From the NCBI RefSeq assembly GCF_002115825.1, contig NZ_JFJZ01000010.1:1-64000 (forward strand): DNA of 64,000 nt. The letters run 5' to 3'. Under the pieces are notes generated by a model, which worked only from the letters and a program-made list of their open reading frames with translations, was not told where the DNA came from and did no database searches. Made by a program: the position numbers and the translations under genes. The stretch's first letter is position 1, and each line of letters begins with the position of its first letter. The stretch is from Thalassospira sp. MCCC 1A01428. GTDB taxonomy: Bacteria > Pseudomonadota > Alphaproteobacteria > Rhodospirillales > Thalassospiraceae. Of the stretch, positions 8,882-19,774 are shown one piece after another.

Positions 8882-10012
8882 CTAAACTTCGGGCAACATG
8901 GCATCAATATCCAGACTGGGGCGCACCCCAAGGTCGGACTGATGCGTCTTTAAAAATGCTTCGCTTGCCTTACGGCCCTCGTCACGCAGCATTTCCAGAA
9001 ACGACCATTCACCGTTCATTTTCGACGATGCATCAAGATCCAGCATCACATCTCCGGTGATGCGGTGCATCCGCATTTCTGCCCAACGCGCCCCTTCCTC
9101 TTCCTCGTCACTGACCACGCGGCGCAACAGGGCAATCATGCGCAGTTCTTTTAACAACACCGAATTAAACGATACTTCGTTTAACCGGCTGGCAATATCG
9201 CGGGCGGACTTTGGCGTGCCCTGGCGTTCAACCGGGTTGATCTGCACCAGAATCGTATCTTTGGCCGCACATTCACGCACCAAAGGCGCAATTGCGGGGT
9301 TGCCCGAATATCCACCATCCCAATAAGGCTCACCGTCAATTTCAACGGCATGATACATCATCGGCAAACAGGCAGACGCCAGCAGCACATCAACATCAAT
9401 GTCCTCGTTGCGAAAAATGCGCCCACACCCGGTTTGCACATTGGTTGCCGTCACAAACAGGCGAATATCGCCATGTGTCAGCCGGTCAAAATCCACCATT
9501 TCATTTAAAATATCCGACAGCGGGTTACCCCCCAGCGGGTTTAGCTGATAGGGCGAAAAAACCCGCGCTGTCATATCCATCATTTGGAAGAACGGCGAAT
9601 TTTCCAACGACCAGTTGCCTAGCAAAATATCAAGCGGGCCACGTTGAAGCGGACTAAACCGCGCGGCATCAGATATTTTTCGCCAAAACTTTTCCAGGGC
9701 TGCCCGCCCGCCTTCGCGCCCGCCTTGCGCAACGCCATCGGCCATAACCGCGGCATTCATTGCCCCGGCCGATGTCCCGGAAATCGCTTCGATGTCGATC
9801 CAGTCTTCCTCAAGCAACCTGTCCAGCACCCCCCAGGTAAAGGCACCATGCGATCCGCCGCCTTGCAACGCCAAATCAATCGACAACCGGTTTTGCGCAT
9901 TAAATGGCGGTTTACCACAAATTTTCGGCGTTCTCCGAACGGGTCGGGAAATGGGCTTTGGCCGGGATTTTGTTTTCCGCGACGGGGAAGATACAGAAGA
10001 ATCAGGCGCCAT
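8882..10012 (-). CDS. Patatin-like phospholipase
   Basis: This 376-residue protein is a patatin serine lipase: oxyanion loop GGGSHG (51-56), nucleophile elbow GTSAG (Ser81) and catalytic DGG (Asp near 232). A basic, proline-rich N-terminal tail (RKTKSRPKPISRPVRRTPK) precedes the domain. The start at 10012 is chosen for its GGAG six bases upstream; upstream in-frame starts lack support. Bacterial relatives hydrolyse phospholipids or polyhydroxyalkanoate granule-associated lipids; the substrate is not known here. It is followed by the CpdA-like gene on the same strand. Confidence 0.88.
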   Translation of the reverse strand: MAPDSSVSSPSRKTKSRPKPISRPVRRTPKICGKPPFNAQNRLSIDLALQGGGSHGAFTWGVLDRLLEEDWIDIEAISGTSAGAMNAAVMADGVAQGGREGGRAALEKFWRKISDAARFSPLQRGPLDILLGNWSLENSPFFQMMDMTARVFSPYQLNPLGGNPLSDILNEMVDFDRLTHGDIRLFVTATNVQTGCGRIFRNEDIDVDVLLASACLPMMYHAVEIDGEPYWDGGYSGNPAIAPLVRECAAKDTILVQINPVERQGTPKSARDIASRLNEVSFNSVLLKELRMIALLRRVVSDEEEEGARWAEMRMHRITGDVMLDLDASSKMNGEWSFLEMLRDEGRKASEAFLKTHQSDLGVRPSLDIDAMLPEV

Positions 10013-10165
10013 CTTGTTCTCCAATCGGGACAGTATCAGGGCCTGTTTCCGGCCCATTATGCGCGACATCGTGCCCTGTGCGGGCGATGCTGCATTGCGA
10101 AGATAGCATCCACCTTAACTGTAGTCGTTCAAAACAAATCGCAAGGGGCAACAGAACAAAGGTTT

Positions 10166-11212
10166 TCAAAACGGCAAATGCCATCGTAACCGCGCGGCCA
10201 ACGGCATGGTTGGTGCCCGATCAAGAACGATATCAAGAAAAATACGCGCAATTGGCGACAGGCTTCGACTTTTACGGCGAATAACACCAATTTGGCGTTC
10301 GCGTACCGGCGCCCCAAGGGGAACAAAAACAAGGTCACGGCTGGCCTCTACCCGCGCGGCCAGTTCGGGCAAAATAGTAATGCCGATGCCCGCGGCAACC
10401 ATGGCACAAAGCGTTACTGTATTTGATGTTTCCACAACAGGCCGCAGCGCATGGCTACGCCGTATATCGGCTTTATCAGGGTGCCCTCCGTCCGGTTCGA
10501 ATTCCAAATGCGAACGGTCCTGATGGCCGCCATCCAGCGCATCGGTGACGATGGACGCTGGCGGGGCATTGAACCCGCTGTGCCGGGCCAATATCGCCCC
10601 GGTTCCCGATTCCGGCCCCAGGCCGACAAAAGGGTAATCCACCAGTTCATGCCATAACACCTGAGTACGGCCAGCAAAAGGATGATCATGGCGACACACC
10701 ACCCCCAATTGATCACTAAAAAGCGGTTCGAACTGAATGTCGGGCAAGGGCTTCCAGTCGCCAGCGATGCCAAAATCAACTTCTCCTTTGGCAACCGCGT
10801 CATGAACTTCGCCCGCATTCATTTCATCCAGCCGCAAACTGGCATCGGGGTGGGCGGCATGAAACTCGACAATGATCTGCGGTAAAATTCGCGTCAGCAC
10901 CGACGGTGCGGCGGCAACAACAACCTTGCCCCCCAAACCTTTGGACTGCGCATCAAGATCATCAAGGGCCATTTCAAAGTCAGCCATCAGGCGGCGCGCC
11001 ACCGGTAAAAACCGCCCCCCGCCCGTGCTAAGTGCGACCTGCCGGGTGGTTCGGTCAAACAACGACATGCCAATAATGTCTTCAAACTGGCGAATGGTTG
11101 CCGTCAAGGTGGGCGGGGTTATGCCCAACACGTTGGCGGCCTGCGTAAAGGACCCGTGTTCCGCAACAGCAATAAACCCGCGCAAATGGCGCAAACTGAC
11201 CGATGACAACAT
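10166..11212 (-). CDS. LysR family regulator with an unusual insertion, divergent from a YdiJ-type dehydrogenase
   Basis: The first 65 residues form a standard LysR winged helix-turn-helix (HLRGFIAVAEHGSFTQAA), followed by an effector domain. At about 348 residues it is some 40 longer than usual. The extra length falls just before the strand RPVVETSNTVTLCAMV as a hydrophilic stretch with two DGGH motifs (DGGHQD and DGGHPD). The reading frame is intact through it. The ATG at 11212 is chosen; an upstream TTG is possible. It is divergent from the dehydrogenase at 11381 with nested palindromes between, so it probably controls that gene. Confidence 0.83.
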   Translation of the reverse strand: MLSSVSLRHLRGFIAVAEHGSFTQAANVLGITPPTLTATIRQFEDIIGMSLFDRTTRQVALSTGGGRFLPVARRLMADFEMALDDLDAQSKGLGGKVVVAAAPSVLTRILPQIIVEFHAAHPDASLRLDEMNAGEVHDAVAKGEVDFGIAGDWKPLPDIQFEPLFSDQLGVVCRHDHPFAGRTQVLWHELVDYPFVGLGPESGTGAILARHSGFNAPPASIVTDALDGGHQDRSHLEFEPDGGHPDKADIRRSHALRPVVETSNTVTLCAMVAAGIGITILPELAARVEASRDLVFVPLGAPVRERQIGVIRRKSRSLSPIARIFLDIVLDRAPTMPLAARLRWHLPF

Positions 11213-11238
11213 TTTAAAACCAGCTTTATTATATGTAA

Positions 11239-11269
11239 AAATCGAATAATAATTCGGAATTTTCGATTT
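11239..11269. promoter_or_regulatory. Nested inverted repeats in the lysR/dehydrogenase divergent promoter
   Basis: AAATCGAA (11239-11246) and TTCGATTT (11262-11269) form perfect 8-bp arms with a 15-base spacer. The spacer contains a second, smaller perfect palindrome AATTC-g-GAATT (11251-11261). The placement between divergent starts suggests the LysR binding region. Confidence 0.5.
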
Positions 11270-11380
11270 GTACAATCAATCATAATCCGGTTGAATAAGG
11301 TGACATTACAAAAACAACCGTCCACATTACGCCATAGCCGCCCTGCCCAACATATCCCGTCCCCGTAGACAGAGATTTCG

Positions 11381-14300
11381 ATGATCCCGAAACTGACCCC
11401 TGATCGCAGCCTTGATGATCTGACCCTGGCATTTTTAAAAACGCTGGAACTGGAAGGCAAATTTAGCGGTGAAATCCATGCCGATTTCCCCACCCGCCTG
11501 ATCCATGCGACAGATAACAGTGTTTATCAGGTCATGCCGCGTGCCGTGCTGCAACCGCGCCAGCGCGACGACATCAATGTGGTGATGGAACTGGCAGGAC
11601 GCGCCGAATTTCGCCGGGTCAAACTAACCCCGCGCGGCGGCGGAACCGGCACCAATGGCCAATCACTTAATAACACCGTGATTGTCGATACATCGAAATA
11701 CCTCAACAACATCATCGACTTTGATGCGCAAACCGGGTTGGTGCGGGTTGAACCCGGTGTGGTGCTGGAACAGCTAAATGCGTGGCTAAAACCACATGGT
11801 TTTTTCTTTCCGCCCAATGTGTCAACCGCCAACCGCGCCACGGTGGGCGGTATGGTCGGATCGGACAGTTCGGGTAAAGGATCGCGCATTTACGGCAAAA
11901 CCAGCCATTACATCGAAAAAATGACGACAGTTCTGGTGGATGGCAGTGATTTTGTTACATCCGCCCTGGATGCCGAACAAACCGCCATTGAAGCCGCGCA
12001 AAAAACCCGCATCGGTGGCGTTTATCGCAAAATCATCGACGAAATTTTACCGCGCCGCGATCAAATCAAATCGACCTTCCCGGAAATGAACAGGGGTCTT
12101 ACCGGCTATAACCTTAAAGAGGCCGTGGCCGATGACGGTGCGAGCAACCTTAGCTTCCTGATCGCCGGTGCCGAAGGCAGCCTGGGCCTGACCAAGGAAA
12201 TCACCTTTCGCGTAATCCGCCTGCCCAAATACAAAGCCTTAACCGTTGTACGCTATGCCAGCTTTGACGATGCCCTGCGCCATGTTGGCCGTTTGGTGGC
12301 CTTTGATCCAATTGCGATTGAAAGCATCGATGACAAGGTAATGAAACTGGCCGAGCAAGACGAAAGCTGGCATTTGCTGGCCAAACTGCTGGGCACAGAC
12401 GGTGCTACCATACCAACACGCGGGTTTAACGTGGTCGAATTTGCCACCGATGACGCCGATGAACTGGCCGACAAACAACGCCAACTGGCGCAATATTTGG
12501 CCGACAATCCGAACGAGGCCAATGCCCCCATCGGGTCGGTGGTCGCCACAGACCCGGCCCAAATGGCCGCGATCTGGTCGATCCGATCCAAGGCGGTCGG
12601 ATTGCTGGGCAACCTTGAAGGCAAACGCCGCGCCACCCCCTTTGTTGAAGACACCGCCGTTCCGCCCGAAAACCTGGCTGATTTTATTGCCGAATTTCGC
12701 GCCTTGCTGGATGGCGAAGGGCTGGATTACGGCATGTTTGGCCATGTCGATGTCGGCTGCCTGCATGTGCGCCCGTTGCTCGATATGTGTGACGAGGAAG
12801 ATGAAATTCGCCTGCGTCGCGTCTCGGACAGCGTGGTGGAACTGACCAAAAAATATAACGGCCTGATCTGGGGCGAACATGGCAAAGGGTTCCGCGGTGA
12901 ATTTTCGCCGGTCTATTTCGGGCCGGAGCTTTATGATGTGCTGCGCCGCATCAAAAAGGAATTTGACCCCGAAGGCCAACTTAACCCCGGCAAAATCGCA
13001 TCGCCCTATGGCATGGATTTGCCGATAACCCCGATTGACGAAGCCCCTATGCGCGGCCAGCTAGACCGCCAGATCGAAGCGGGGCTGAAAAACGAATACT
13101 TGAACGCGACACGCTGTAACGGCAACGGCGCCTGTTTTAACTATGACGATTTCGACGCCATGTGCCCGTCTTACAAGGTCACGCGCGACCGGGTGCATTC
13201 GCCCAAGGGCCGTGCGGGCATGGTACGCGAATGGATCCGTCAAATCAGTGTCGGCACCGATGCCGAAGCCCCCGAGCTGGCCTTTGCCAATGCGCGCGAC
13301 TTTTCCCACGACGTTTATGACGCCATGAATGGATGCCTTTCGTGCAAGGCATGTGCGGGGCAATGCCCGGTCAAGGTGGATATTCCCGAAATGAAATCGC
13401 GGTTTTTGGCCGCCTATCATGCCCGCTATCCGCGCCCGTTAAAGGATTACATCATTGCCCGGTTAGAACGGCTGGCCCCGCTAACAGCATCGGCCCCGGC
13501 CCTGTTTAATATGCTGCAATCCCTGCCGCCGGTGAAATGGGCCTTTGCCCGCTTTGCCGGGTTGGAAGATTTGCCCAAAACCAGTACGCGCAAACTGGCC
13601 CCGGCCCTTCATGCCCGTGGTATTGCCCCCTTTAGCAAAAACCAGCTTGTAACCCTGAGCGATGCCGAACGGGTTAAATCTGTCTTGCTGATACAGGATT
13701 GTTTCACCACCCATTATGATGTTGAAACATTTTTGGGCCATGTCGATTTGCTGCGCAAACTGTGCTATCGGGTTTTTGTGCCGCCGTATCGCCCCAATGG
13801 CAAAGCGCAGCACGTCAAAGGCTTTTTAAAACAGTTCGACAAACAGGCCCGCGACAATGATGCAGTTTATGGCGACCTGGCGCAGTTTGGCATTCCGATG
13901 ATCGGTATTGAACCCAGCGTAACGCTAACCTACCGTCAGGAATATTCCCAACGGCTGCAAAACCGGCCCGATTACCGGGTTAATCTGTTTCATGAATGGC
14001 TTGAAAGCGAAATTCGCAATGGCCGCTTAACCCCGCCGAAAATGACGACCACCATTGACCAAAACAGCGTGCCAACCCTTTTCCCCCACTGCACCGAAAA
14101 AACATCGATCCCCGATGTCAGCGTAAAATGGCAAAAAATATTCGATGCCTTTGGCATCAAACTGGCGGCCGAACGTACCGGATGTTGCGGCATGGCCGGG
14201 GTTTATGGCCACGAAACCGCCAACCACGATAATTCGCGCCGCCTTTATGAAATGAGCTGGCAGAAAAAAGCCGAAAAAACCGGCGTCGATAACATGTTGG

Positions 14301-14389
14301 TCACCGGTTTTTCCTGCCGCTGTCAGGTTAAACGTCAGGAAGGTGTGCGCCCGCAAAGCCCGGCGGAATATCTGGCCCGGGTTCTATAA
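11381..14389 (+). CDS. FAD-linked oxidase with C-terminal Fe-S domains, YdiJ family (probable D-2-hydroxyacid dehydrogenase)
   Basis: This 1002-residue protein is collinear with E. coli YdiJ from the first residues (MIPKL; ATDNSVYQ; TPRGGGTGTNGQ near 85-96, the FAD-binding PP-loop). Domain order: FAD_binding_4, FAD-oxidase C domain to about 540, Fe-S ligand blocks CNGNGACFNYDDFDAMCPS (near 578) and CLSCKACAGQCP (near 651), and a C-terminal CCG-type domain with GCCGMAG (near 934). The family oxidises D-lactate or D-2-hydroxyglutarate and passes electrons to the quinone pool; YdiJ is reported to act on D-2-hydroxyglutarate. It is divergent from a LysR regulator and ends in a terminator. Confidence 0.88.
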   Translation: MIPKLTPDRSLDDLTLAFLKTLELEGKFSGEIHADFPTRLIHATDNSVYQVMPRAVLQPRQRDDINVVMELAGRAEFRRVKLTPRGGGTGTNGQSLNNTVIVDTSKYLNNIIDFDAQTGLVRVEPGVVLEQLNAWLKPHGFFFPPNVSTANRATVGGMVGSDSSGKGSRIYGKTSHYIEKMTTVLVDGSDFVTSALDAEQTAIEAAQKTRIGGVYRKIIDEILPRRDQIKSTFPEMNRGLTGYNLKEAVADDGASNLSFLIAGAEGSLGLTKEITFRVIRLPKYKALTVVRYASFDDALRHVGRLVAFDPIAIESIDDKVMKLAEQDESWHLLAKLLGTDGATIPTRGFNVVEFATDDADELADKQRQLAQYLADNPNEANAPIGSVVATDPAQMAAIWSIRSKAVGLLGNLEGKRRATPFVEDTAVPPENLADFIAEFRALLDGEGLDYGMFGHVDVGCLHVRPLLDMCDEEDEIRLRRVSDSVVELTKKYNGLIWGEHGKGFRGEFSPVYFGPELYDVLRRIKKEFDPEGQLNPGKIASPYGMDLPITPIDEAPMRGQLDRQIEAGLKNEYLNATRCNGNGACFNYDDFDAMCPSYKVTRDRVHSPKGRAGMVREWIRQISVGTDAEAPELAFANARDFSHDVYDAMNGCLSCKACAGQCPVKVDIPEMKSRFLAAYHARYPRPLKDYIIARLERLAPLTASAPALFNMLQSLPPVKWAFARFAGLEDLPKTSTRKLAPALHARGIAPFSKNQLVTLSDAERVKSVLLIQDCFTTHYDVETFLGHVDLLRKLCYRVFVPPYRPNGKAQHVKGFLKQFDKQARDNDAVYGDLAQFGIPMIGIEPSVTLTYRQEYSQRLQNRPDYRVNLFHEWLESEIRNGRLTPPKMTTTIDQNSVPTLFPHCTEKTSIPDVSVKWQKIFDAFGIKLAAERTGCCGMAGVYGHETANHDNSRRLYEMSWQKKAEKTGVDNMLVTGFSCRCQVKRQEGVRPQSPAEYLARVL

Positions 14390-14427
14390 CCCCGAATACC
14401 GCGTAAGTCGCCCGCCAGTATATTCAA

Positions 14428-14455
14428 GGTCCGCACACTGTTGCGGGCCTTTTTT
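14428..14455 (+). terminator. Rho-independent terminator of the YdiJ-type gene
   Basis: GGTCCGCA (14428-14435) pairs with TGCGGGCC (14442-14449, one G-T pair) around a 6-base loop, followed by six Ts. Confidence 0.85.
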
Positions 14456-14651
14456 GGTTATGCCCCCCGGCAAGACACCGGAATATCAGGTTTGTTAAGG
14501 ATCAAAGACGGCCATCACCCGTTAAGTTAGAATAATTGGCAAATATCACCCGCTTCTCGCTGGCAAATCGATAATACCAGTGTATTCTAATATTGTGCGG
14601 TGCGGAATGTCCTGCCAGCACATCGACAATGTGATTCTGGAGCCTGCTTTT

Positions 14652-15689
14652 ATGAAAACCCTGCGCCCTGTTCTGATTGTGCTGGCCATTCTGATTATCG
14701 TTGCCGGTGGCGGATATTATGCCTGGTTGCAAAATCAGGATGACTTGCCCGACTATATCGCATCGGGCAATGGCCGGATTGAGGCCGAAGAAATCCACGT
14801 CGCCACCAAATATGCCGGACGGGTTTCCGAAGTGCTGGTCGATGAAGGCGACCGGGTAAATGCCGGGGATATCCTTGCCAAAATGGATACATCCGAACTG
14901 GATGCCCAACTGGCACAGGCATTGGCGCAAGAAGCCCGTGCCAAAGAGGCCGTCCCCGAAGCCAGGGCTGAAATTGTTCAACGCGAAAGCCAGTTGCGCC
15001 TGGCAAAACAACAATTGGATCGCGCGCAAAAACTGGTAAAAAATAACAATATCGCCCGCGAACAGGTGGACCAGCGCGAAGCGGACCGCGACATTGCTGT
15101 CGCCCAGCTTGAAGCTGCCCATGCCCGCCAGACCAGTGCCGAACGATCTGTCGAAGCTGCGGGCGCCGAAGTGGCGCGCATTCAGGTGCAAATTGATGAT
15201 TCCGTTTTAACCGCCCCGCGTGGCGGCCGTGTGCAATACCGTCTGGCGGAACCGGGCGAAGTTCTGGCTGCGGGTGGCAAGGTTGTCACCCTGCTGGATT
15301 TAACCGACGTTTACATGACGGTGTTTTTGCCCACTTCGCAAGCGGGCCTGGCCTATGTTGGCAACGAAGCGCGGATTGTGCTGGATGCAGCACCTGATTT
15401 TGTCATTCCTGCCACGGTTTCATTTGTTGCCGACAATGCCCAGTTCACCCCGCGCGAAGTTGAAACCCGGACCGAACGCGAGAAACTGATGTTCCGGGTT
15501 AAAATCCGCATCAGTTCGGACCTGCTGGAACAAAACATTGAAAAGGTCAAAACCGGCCTGCCTGGCGAGGCCTATATCATTCTTGCATCCAACAGCGGCT
15601 GGCCGGACCGTTTAAAGGTTCACCTGCCTGCCGGGGCTGGCACCGTTGATACGACCGATCACCCGGCCAGCGGGACCAGCGACCAATGA
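14652..15689 (+). CDS. HlyD family periplasmic adaptor (membrane fusion protein), YhiI-like
   Basis: This 345-residue protein has an uncleaved N-terminal membrane helix (about 5-27), a lipoyl-like half ([21 protein letters not shown]), a long coiled-coil hairpin (about 85-180, rich in Ala/Gln/Glu/Arg) and a C-terminal barrel. It would bridge the RbbA/YhhJ-type ABC exporter in the inner membrane to an outer-membrane channel. The start at 14652 has CTGGAG upstream; the frame is open further but without support. Its stop overlaps the next start (ATGA, 15686-15689), so the two are translationally coupled. The gene trio matches E. coli yhiI-rbbA-yhhJ. Confidence 0.87.
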   Translation: MKTLRPVLIVLAILIIVAGGGYYAWLQNQDDLPDYIASGNGRIEAEEIHVATKYAGRVSEVLVDEGDRVNAGDILAKMDTSELDAQLAQALAQEARAKEAVPEARAEIVQRESQLRLAKQQLDRAQKLVKNNNIAREQVDQREADRDIAVAQLEAAHARQTSAERSVEAAGAEVARIQVQIDDSVLTAPRGGRVQYRLAEPGEVLAAGGKVVTLLDLTDVYMTVFLPTSQAGLAYVGNEARIVLDAAPDFVIPATVSFVADNAQFTPREVETRTEREKLMFRVKIRISSDLLEQNIEKVKTGLPGEAYIILASNSGWPDRLKVHLPAGAGTVDTTDHPASGTSDQ

Positions 15690-18529
15690 TTCCCCCCACC
15701 GGTGACACACAACCCCAGAACAACAGCATGAAGAACGGTCCCGACACCCGGCCAGCCGTGCGGGTCGCAAATGTTTCACATCACTATGGTAAAACCGATG
15801 CCCTGTTAAACATTAATCTGGATCTTGACCAGGGGCGCATTGTTGGTTTTATCGGACCTGATGGCGTAGGAAAATCCACCCTGCTTGGCTTGATCTCCGG
15901 GGCGCGGCAGGTGCAAAAAGGCGACGTCATAACGCTGGGCGGTGATATGCGCAACGCCCGTCAGCGTGCCAAAACATCGCCGCGTATTGCCTATATGCCC
16001 CAGGGGCTGGGTAAAAACCTGTATATGGATTTGACCGTACGCGAAAATCTGGAATTTTTCGGTCGCCTGTTTGGGCAAAAAAAATCCGAACGCGCCCAAC
16101 GCATTGAAAATCTTGTTCAAAGCACCGGGCTGACCCCATTTACCAACCGGCCGGCAGGTAATCTTTCGGGCGGCATGAAACAAAAGCTGGGCCTGTGCTG
16201 CGCACTGATCCACGACCCGGACATTTTAATTCTCGACGAACCAACAACCGGCGTTGACCCGTTATCACGTCAGCAATTCTGGGATTTAATCGATAGTATT
16301 CGCAAGGCACGCCGGGGCATGACCGTGCTGGTTGCCACCGCCTATATGGATGAAGCCAGCCGGTTTGACCATTTGATCGCCATGAATGACGGCAAAATCC
16401 TGGCGCGCGGCACGGCGCAGGAATTATTGAAACAAACAAAAACCGACAGCCTCGAAGCTGCATTTATCGCCCTTCTGCCCGAGGACCAGCGCAAGGACCA
16501 CAAGGAACTGGTTATTCCGCCCCGCCCCGAAAGCGGCGATAAACCCGCCATCGAAGCAAAAGACCTGACAAAAAAGTTTGGCGATTTCACGGCTGTTGAT
16601 CATGTCAGTTTTCGCATTGAGCGGGGCGAGATTTTTGGATTTTTAGGCTCTAACGGGTGCGGCAAAACCACCACCATGAAAATGCTGACCGGCCTGCTGC
16701 CCGCATCCGAGGGTAAGGCATGGCTATTTGGCGAACCCTCGAACGGCACCGACCTTAAAATGCGCGAACGGGTCGGCTATATGTCGCAGGCCTTTTCGCT
16801 ATATTCCGAACTCACCGTACGTCAAAATCTGGATTTGCACGCACGGCTGTTTCACTTGCCGCCCGATCAACTCTCGTCACGCATCGATGACCTTTCAACC
16901 CGGTTTGGCTTGACCCATTATATGGATGATCTGGCTGAAAAACTGCCATTGGGGGTGCGACAGCGCCTGTCGCTGGCTGTTGCGATCATTCATTCGCCTG
17001 AAATCCTTATTCTTGACGAACCCACGTCGGGGGTAGACCCGATCGCACGCGATGATTTCTGGCAATTGTTAATCGATCTGTCGCGCAATCAGGGTGTGAC
17101 GATTTTCATTTCCACCCATTTCATGAACGAAGCCGCACGGTGCGACCGTATTTCCCTGATGCATGCTGGTCAGGTTCTCGATAGCGACACGCCAGCAGCG
17201 CTTGTAAAAAAACGCGGCACCGAAACGCTGGAACAGGCCTTTATCGCCTATCTGAAAGAGGCCACTGGCGACACTGACAAAACCGGGCGGAGTGCGAATG
17301 CCAAAGATGCCACGCCTGGCATTGGCGAGATTAGCACAAACGAAGATGCCGAAAACGAGACCTTTATCGCGGCCGCCAACTGGGCGGAAACCGCTGTTCC
17401 CGGCTTTAGCCCGCGCCGCATGTGGGCCTATAGCCTGCGCGAGGCAATGGGGTTAATTCGCGATCCGATCCGGCTGGTCTTTGCTTTGCTTGGCACATTA
17501 ATTTTAATGCCGGTTTTTGGCCTTGGCATTACGTTCGATGTTGAAAACCTGACCTATGCCGCACTGGATCGTGACCAGACCCCCGAAAGCCGCACCTATC
17601 TGGAAGGTTTGGCCGGATCGCGATATTTTACGGAAAAACCACCCCTGCACAGCTATGCCGAAATGGAAAACCGCATCAAAAGCGGTGAACTGGCACTGAT
17701 AGTAGAAATTCCGCCAAATTTTGGCCGCAAGCTGCAACAAAATCGTAGCCCGGAAATTGCCGCTACCATTGATGCCACCATGCCGTTTCGCGCCGAAACC
17801 ATCCATGGCTATGTGCAGGGCATTCACCAAAAGTATGTTGGCGACAACATCATGCGCGAAACCGGCAATGTGGCAACCGCCCTGCCCGCCGGCATTCAGG
17901 CCCGCTATCGCTATAATCAGGATTTCAAAAGCATCTATGCCATTGTGCCATCGGTGATTGCCTTGTTGCTGGTATTTATTCCAGCGGTGCTGATGGCGGT
18001 TGGCGTGGTGCGCGAAAAGGAACTGGGGTCGATTACCAACCTGTATGTTACACCGGTAAGCCGGTTTGAATTTTTGCTTGGCAAACAATTGCCCTATATA
18101 GCATTGGGAATGATCAATTTTTCCCTGATGACATTCATGGCGGTTGTTGTCTTTGGTGTGCCGGTAAAAGGCAGCTTTCTGGCATTGGTCCTAGGGGCTT
18201 TCCTGTTTGTGGTCTCAACAACCGGGCTGGGATTGCTGATTTCGTCGTTCACCAAAACCCAAATTGCCGCCCTGTTTGGCACCGCCATTGCCACCATGAT
18301 CCCGTCGGTCATGTTTTCGGGCATGATGCAGCCAATATCCTCGCTCGAGGCCGGGCCGCGCGTTTTATCCATGATCATTCCCACCTCGCACTTCATGACC
18401 ATCAGTGTCGGGGTCTTTACCAAGGCATTGGGATTAATGGCGCTGTATCCGCAATTTATCATTCTGGCATTGTTTTTTCCGGCCCTGACAGGCCTTTCAA
18501 TGCTGCTTCTTCCCCGGCAGGAGCGCTAG
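15686..18529 (+). CDS. ABC exporter with two ATPase domains fused to an ABC-2 permease, RbbA/YhiH-like
   Basis: The 947-residue protein contains two nucleotide-binding domains and a permease. NBD1 has Walker [10 protein letters not shown] (from residue 57), signature [11 protein letters not shown] and Walker [17 protein letters not shown]2 has Walker [10 protein letters not shown] (from 321), a degenerate signature [12 protein letters not shown], and [13 protein letters not shown]. The ABC-2 part (from about 590) has one helix, a large external loop and five or six C-terminal helices. The LPLG form is usual in this family. E. coli RbbA was described as a ribosome-associated ATPase, but the gene context here is export. 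Substrate unknown. Confidence 0.88.
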   Translation: MIPPTGDTQPQNNSMKNGPDTRPAVRVANVSHHYGKTDALLNINLDLDQGRIVGFIGPDGVGKSTLLGLISGARQVQKGDVITLGGDMRNARQRAKTSPRIAYMPQGLGKNLYMDLTVRENLEFFGRLFGQKKSERAQRIENLVQSTGLTPFTNRPAGNLSGGMKQKLGLCCALIHDPDILILDEPTTGVDPLSRQQFWDLIDSIRKARRGMTVLVATAYMDEASRFDHLIAMNDGKILARGTAQELLKQTKTDSLEAAFIALLPEDQRKDHKELVIPPRPESGDKPAIEAKDLTKKFGDFTAVDHVSFRIERGEIFGFLGSNGCGKTTTMKMLTGLLPASEGKAWLFGEPSNGTDLKMRERVGYMSQAFSLYSELTVRQNLDLHARLFHLPPDQLSSRIDDLSTRFGLTHYMDDLAEKLPLGVRQRLSLAVAIIHSPEILILDEPTSGVDPIARDDFWQLLIDLSRNQGVTIFISTHFMNEAARCDRISLMHAGQVLDSDTPAALVKKRGTETLEQAFIAYLKEATGDTDKTGRSANAKDATPGIGEISTNEDAENETFIAAANWAETAVPGFSPRRMWAYSLREAMGLIRDPIRLVFALLGTLILMPVFGLGITFDVENLTYAALDRDQTPESRTYLEGLAGSRYFTEKPPLHSYAEMENRIKSGELALIVEIPPNFGRKLQQNRSPEIAATIDATMPFRAETIHGYVQGIHQKYVGDNIMRETGNVATALPAGIQARYRYNQDFKSIYAIVPSVIALLLVFIPAVLMAVGVVREKELGSITNLYVTPVSRFEFLLGKQLPYIALGMINFSLMTFMAVVVFGVPVKGSFLALVLGAFLFVVSTTGLGLLISSFTKTQIAALFGTAIATMIPSVMFSGMMQPISSLEAGPRVLSMIIPTSHFMTISVGVFTKALGLMALYPQFIILALFFPALTGLSMLLLPRQER

Positions 18530-18532
18530 GAC

Positions 18533-19681
18533 ATGAAACTGCGTCATCGTCTTGAAAACATCTATCGCCTGGGGATCAAGGAACTGTTCAGTCTGCGACA
18601 GGATGTGGTGTTGCTGGCCCTGATCGTCTGGGCATTTTCGTTTGCCATTTACACCGCAGCCACCGGCCTGTCACATGACCTGCATAACGCATCAATTGCC
18701 GTGGTCGATCAGGACAGATCGCAACTTTCAACCCGCCTGCGAGATGCGCTTGAAAAACCCTATTTTAAAACGCCGGTCCTGATCAATTACAGCGATATCG
18801 ACCCGGTAATGGATAGCGGCCAATATACCTTTGTGCTGGTTATTCCCACCGATTTCGAAGCCGATGTGATTGCCGGGCGAAAACCCGATATCCAGTTAAA
18901 TATCGATGCCACCGCCATGATGCAGGCGGGAATTGGCGAAGGATATATCAACAGTATTTTCAGTCAGGAAGTTCGCACATGGATGGGCGGCAAAACCCAG
19001 GCTGCAGGCGAAACGGCACAATCCCCTATCGATCTGGTCTTGCGCTACGCCTTTAACCCCAATGCCGAAAGTTCGTGGTTTACCAGCGTGATGGAAATCA
19101 TCAATAACGTAACCATGCTGTCAATCATTCTGGCCGGGGCGGCACTGATCCGCGAACGTGAACATGGCACCATTGAACATTTGCTGGTGATGCCACTGGC
19201 CCCGTTTGAAATCATGATGGCAAAGGTATGGTCAAACGGGCTGATCATTCTGGTTGCGGCAGGCCTGTCATTGGGGCTGGTGGTTGAGCTGATGCTTAAG
19301 GTTCCCATTGCCGGGTCCGAAGCCCTGTTTTTGGCAGGAACGGTCTTATACCTGTTTTTTGCCACCGCACTGGGCATTTTTCTGGCCACGCTGGCACAAT
19401 CCATGCCGCAATTTGGCTTGTTGTTTATGCTGGTGGTCTTGCCCATGCGCCTGCTTTCAGGCGGCTATACCCCAACCGAAAGCCAGCCACAGCTCATGCA
19501 ATGGATCATGACATTTGTACCATCAACCCATTATGTCAAATTTGCCCAGTCTATCTTATATCGCGGTGCGGGGCTGGATATTGTCTGGCCGGAATTTGCC
19601 ATGGTCGCAGGCATTGGCGGGCTGTTTTTTGCCTTTGCCGCCTTCCGGTTTCGGAAATCCATTGCCGTGATGCGCACATAA
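18533..19681 (+). CDS. ABC-2 type permease, YhhJ-like
   Basis: This 382-residue inner-membrane protein has one N-terminal helix (about 25-45), a large extracytoplasmic domain (about 50-190, starting ASIAVVDQDRS) and five or six C-terminal helices with the ABC-2 hallmarks AALIREREHGTIEHLLVMP and LPMRLLSGGYTP. It starts three bases after the RbbA-like stop, behind GGAG/AGGA, and is the second half-permease of the exporter. HlyD-type adaptor plus two ABC-2 halves suggests efflux of a hydrophobic or lipid-like compound, but nothing in the sequence names it. Confidence 0.87.
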   Translation: MKLRHRLENIYRLGIKELFSLRQDVVLLALIVWAFSFAIYTAATGLSHDLHNASIAVVDQDRSQLSTRLRDALEKPYFKTPVLINYSDIDPVMDSGQYTFVLVIPTDFEADVIAGRKPDIQLNIDATAMMQAGIGEGYINSIFSQEVRTWMGGKTQAAGETAQSPIDLVLRYAFNPNAESSWFTSVMEIINNVTMLSIILAGAALIREREHGTIEHLLVMPLAPFEIMMAKVWSNGLIILVAAGLSLGLVVELMLKVPIAGSEALFLAGTVLYLFFATALGIFLATLAQSMPQFGLLFMLVVLPMRLLSGGYTPTESQPQLMQWIMTFVPSTHYVKFAQSILYRGAGLDIVWPEFAMVAGIGGLFFAFAAFRFRKSIAVMRT

Positions 19682-19774
19682 ATCGTGGCAAGCGGCTGGC
19701 GATGCGGTATTTTGCGCCCACATAACAAAAACAACCGCTCATCGCCAATTGGCCAATACAAGGAAGTACGCCTG

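Noticed and set aside
15686..18529. Degenerate LPLG signature in the second ATPase domain as a sign of decay
   Set aside because: As far as I know this form is normal in RbbA/YhiH-type fusions, so it is not evidence of loss of function.
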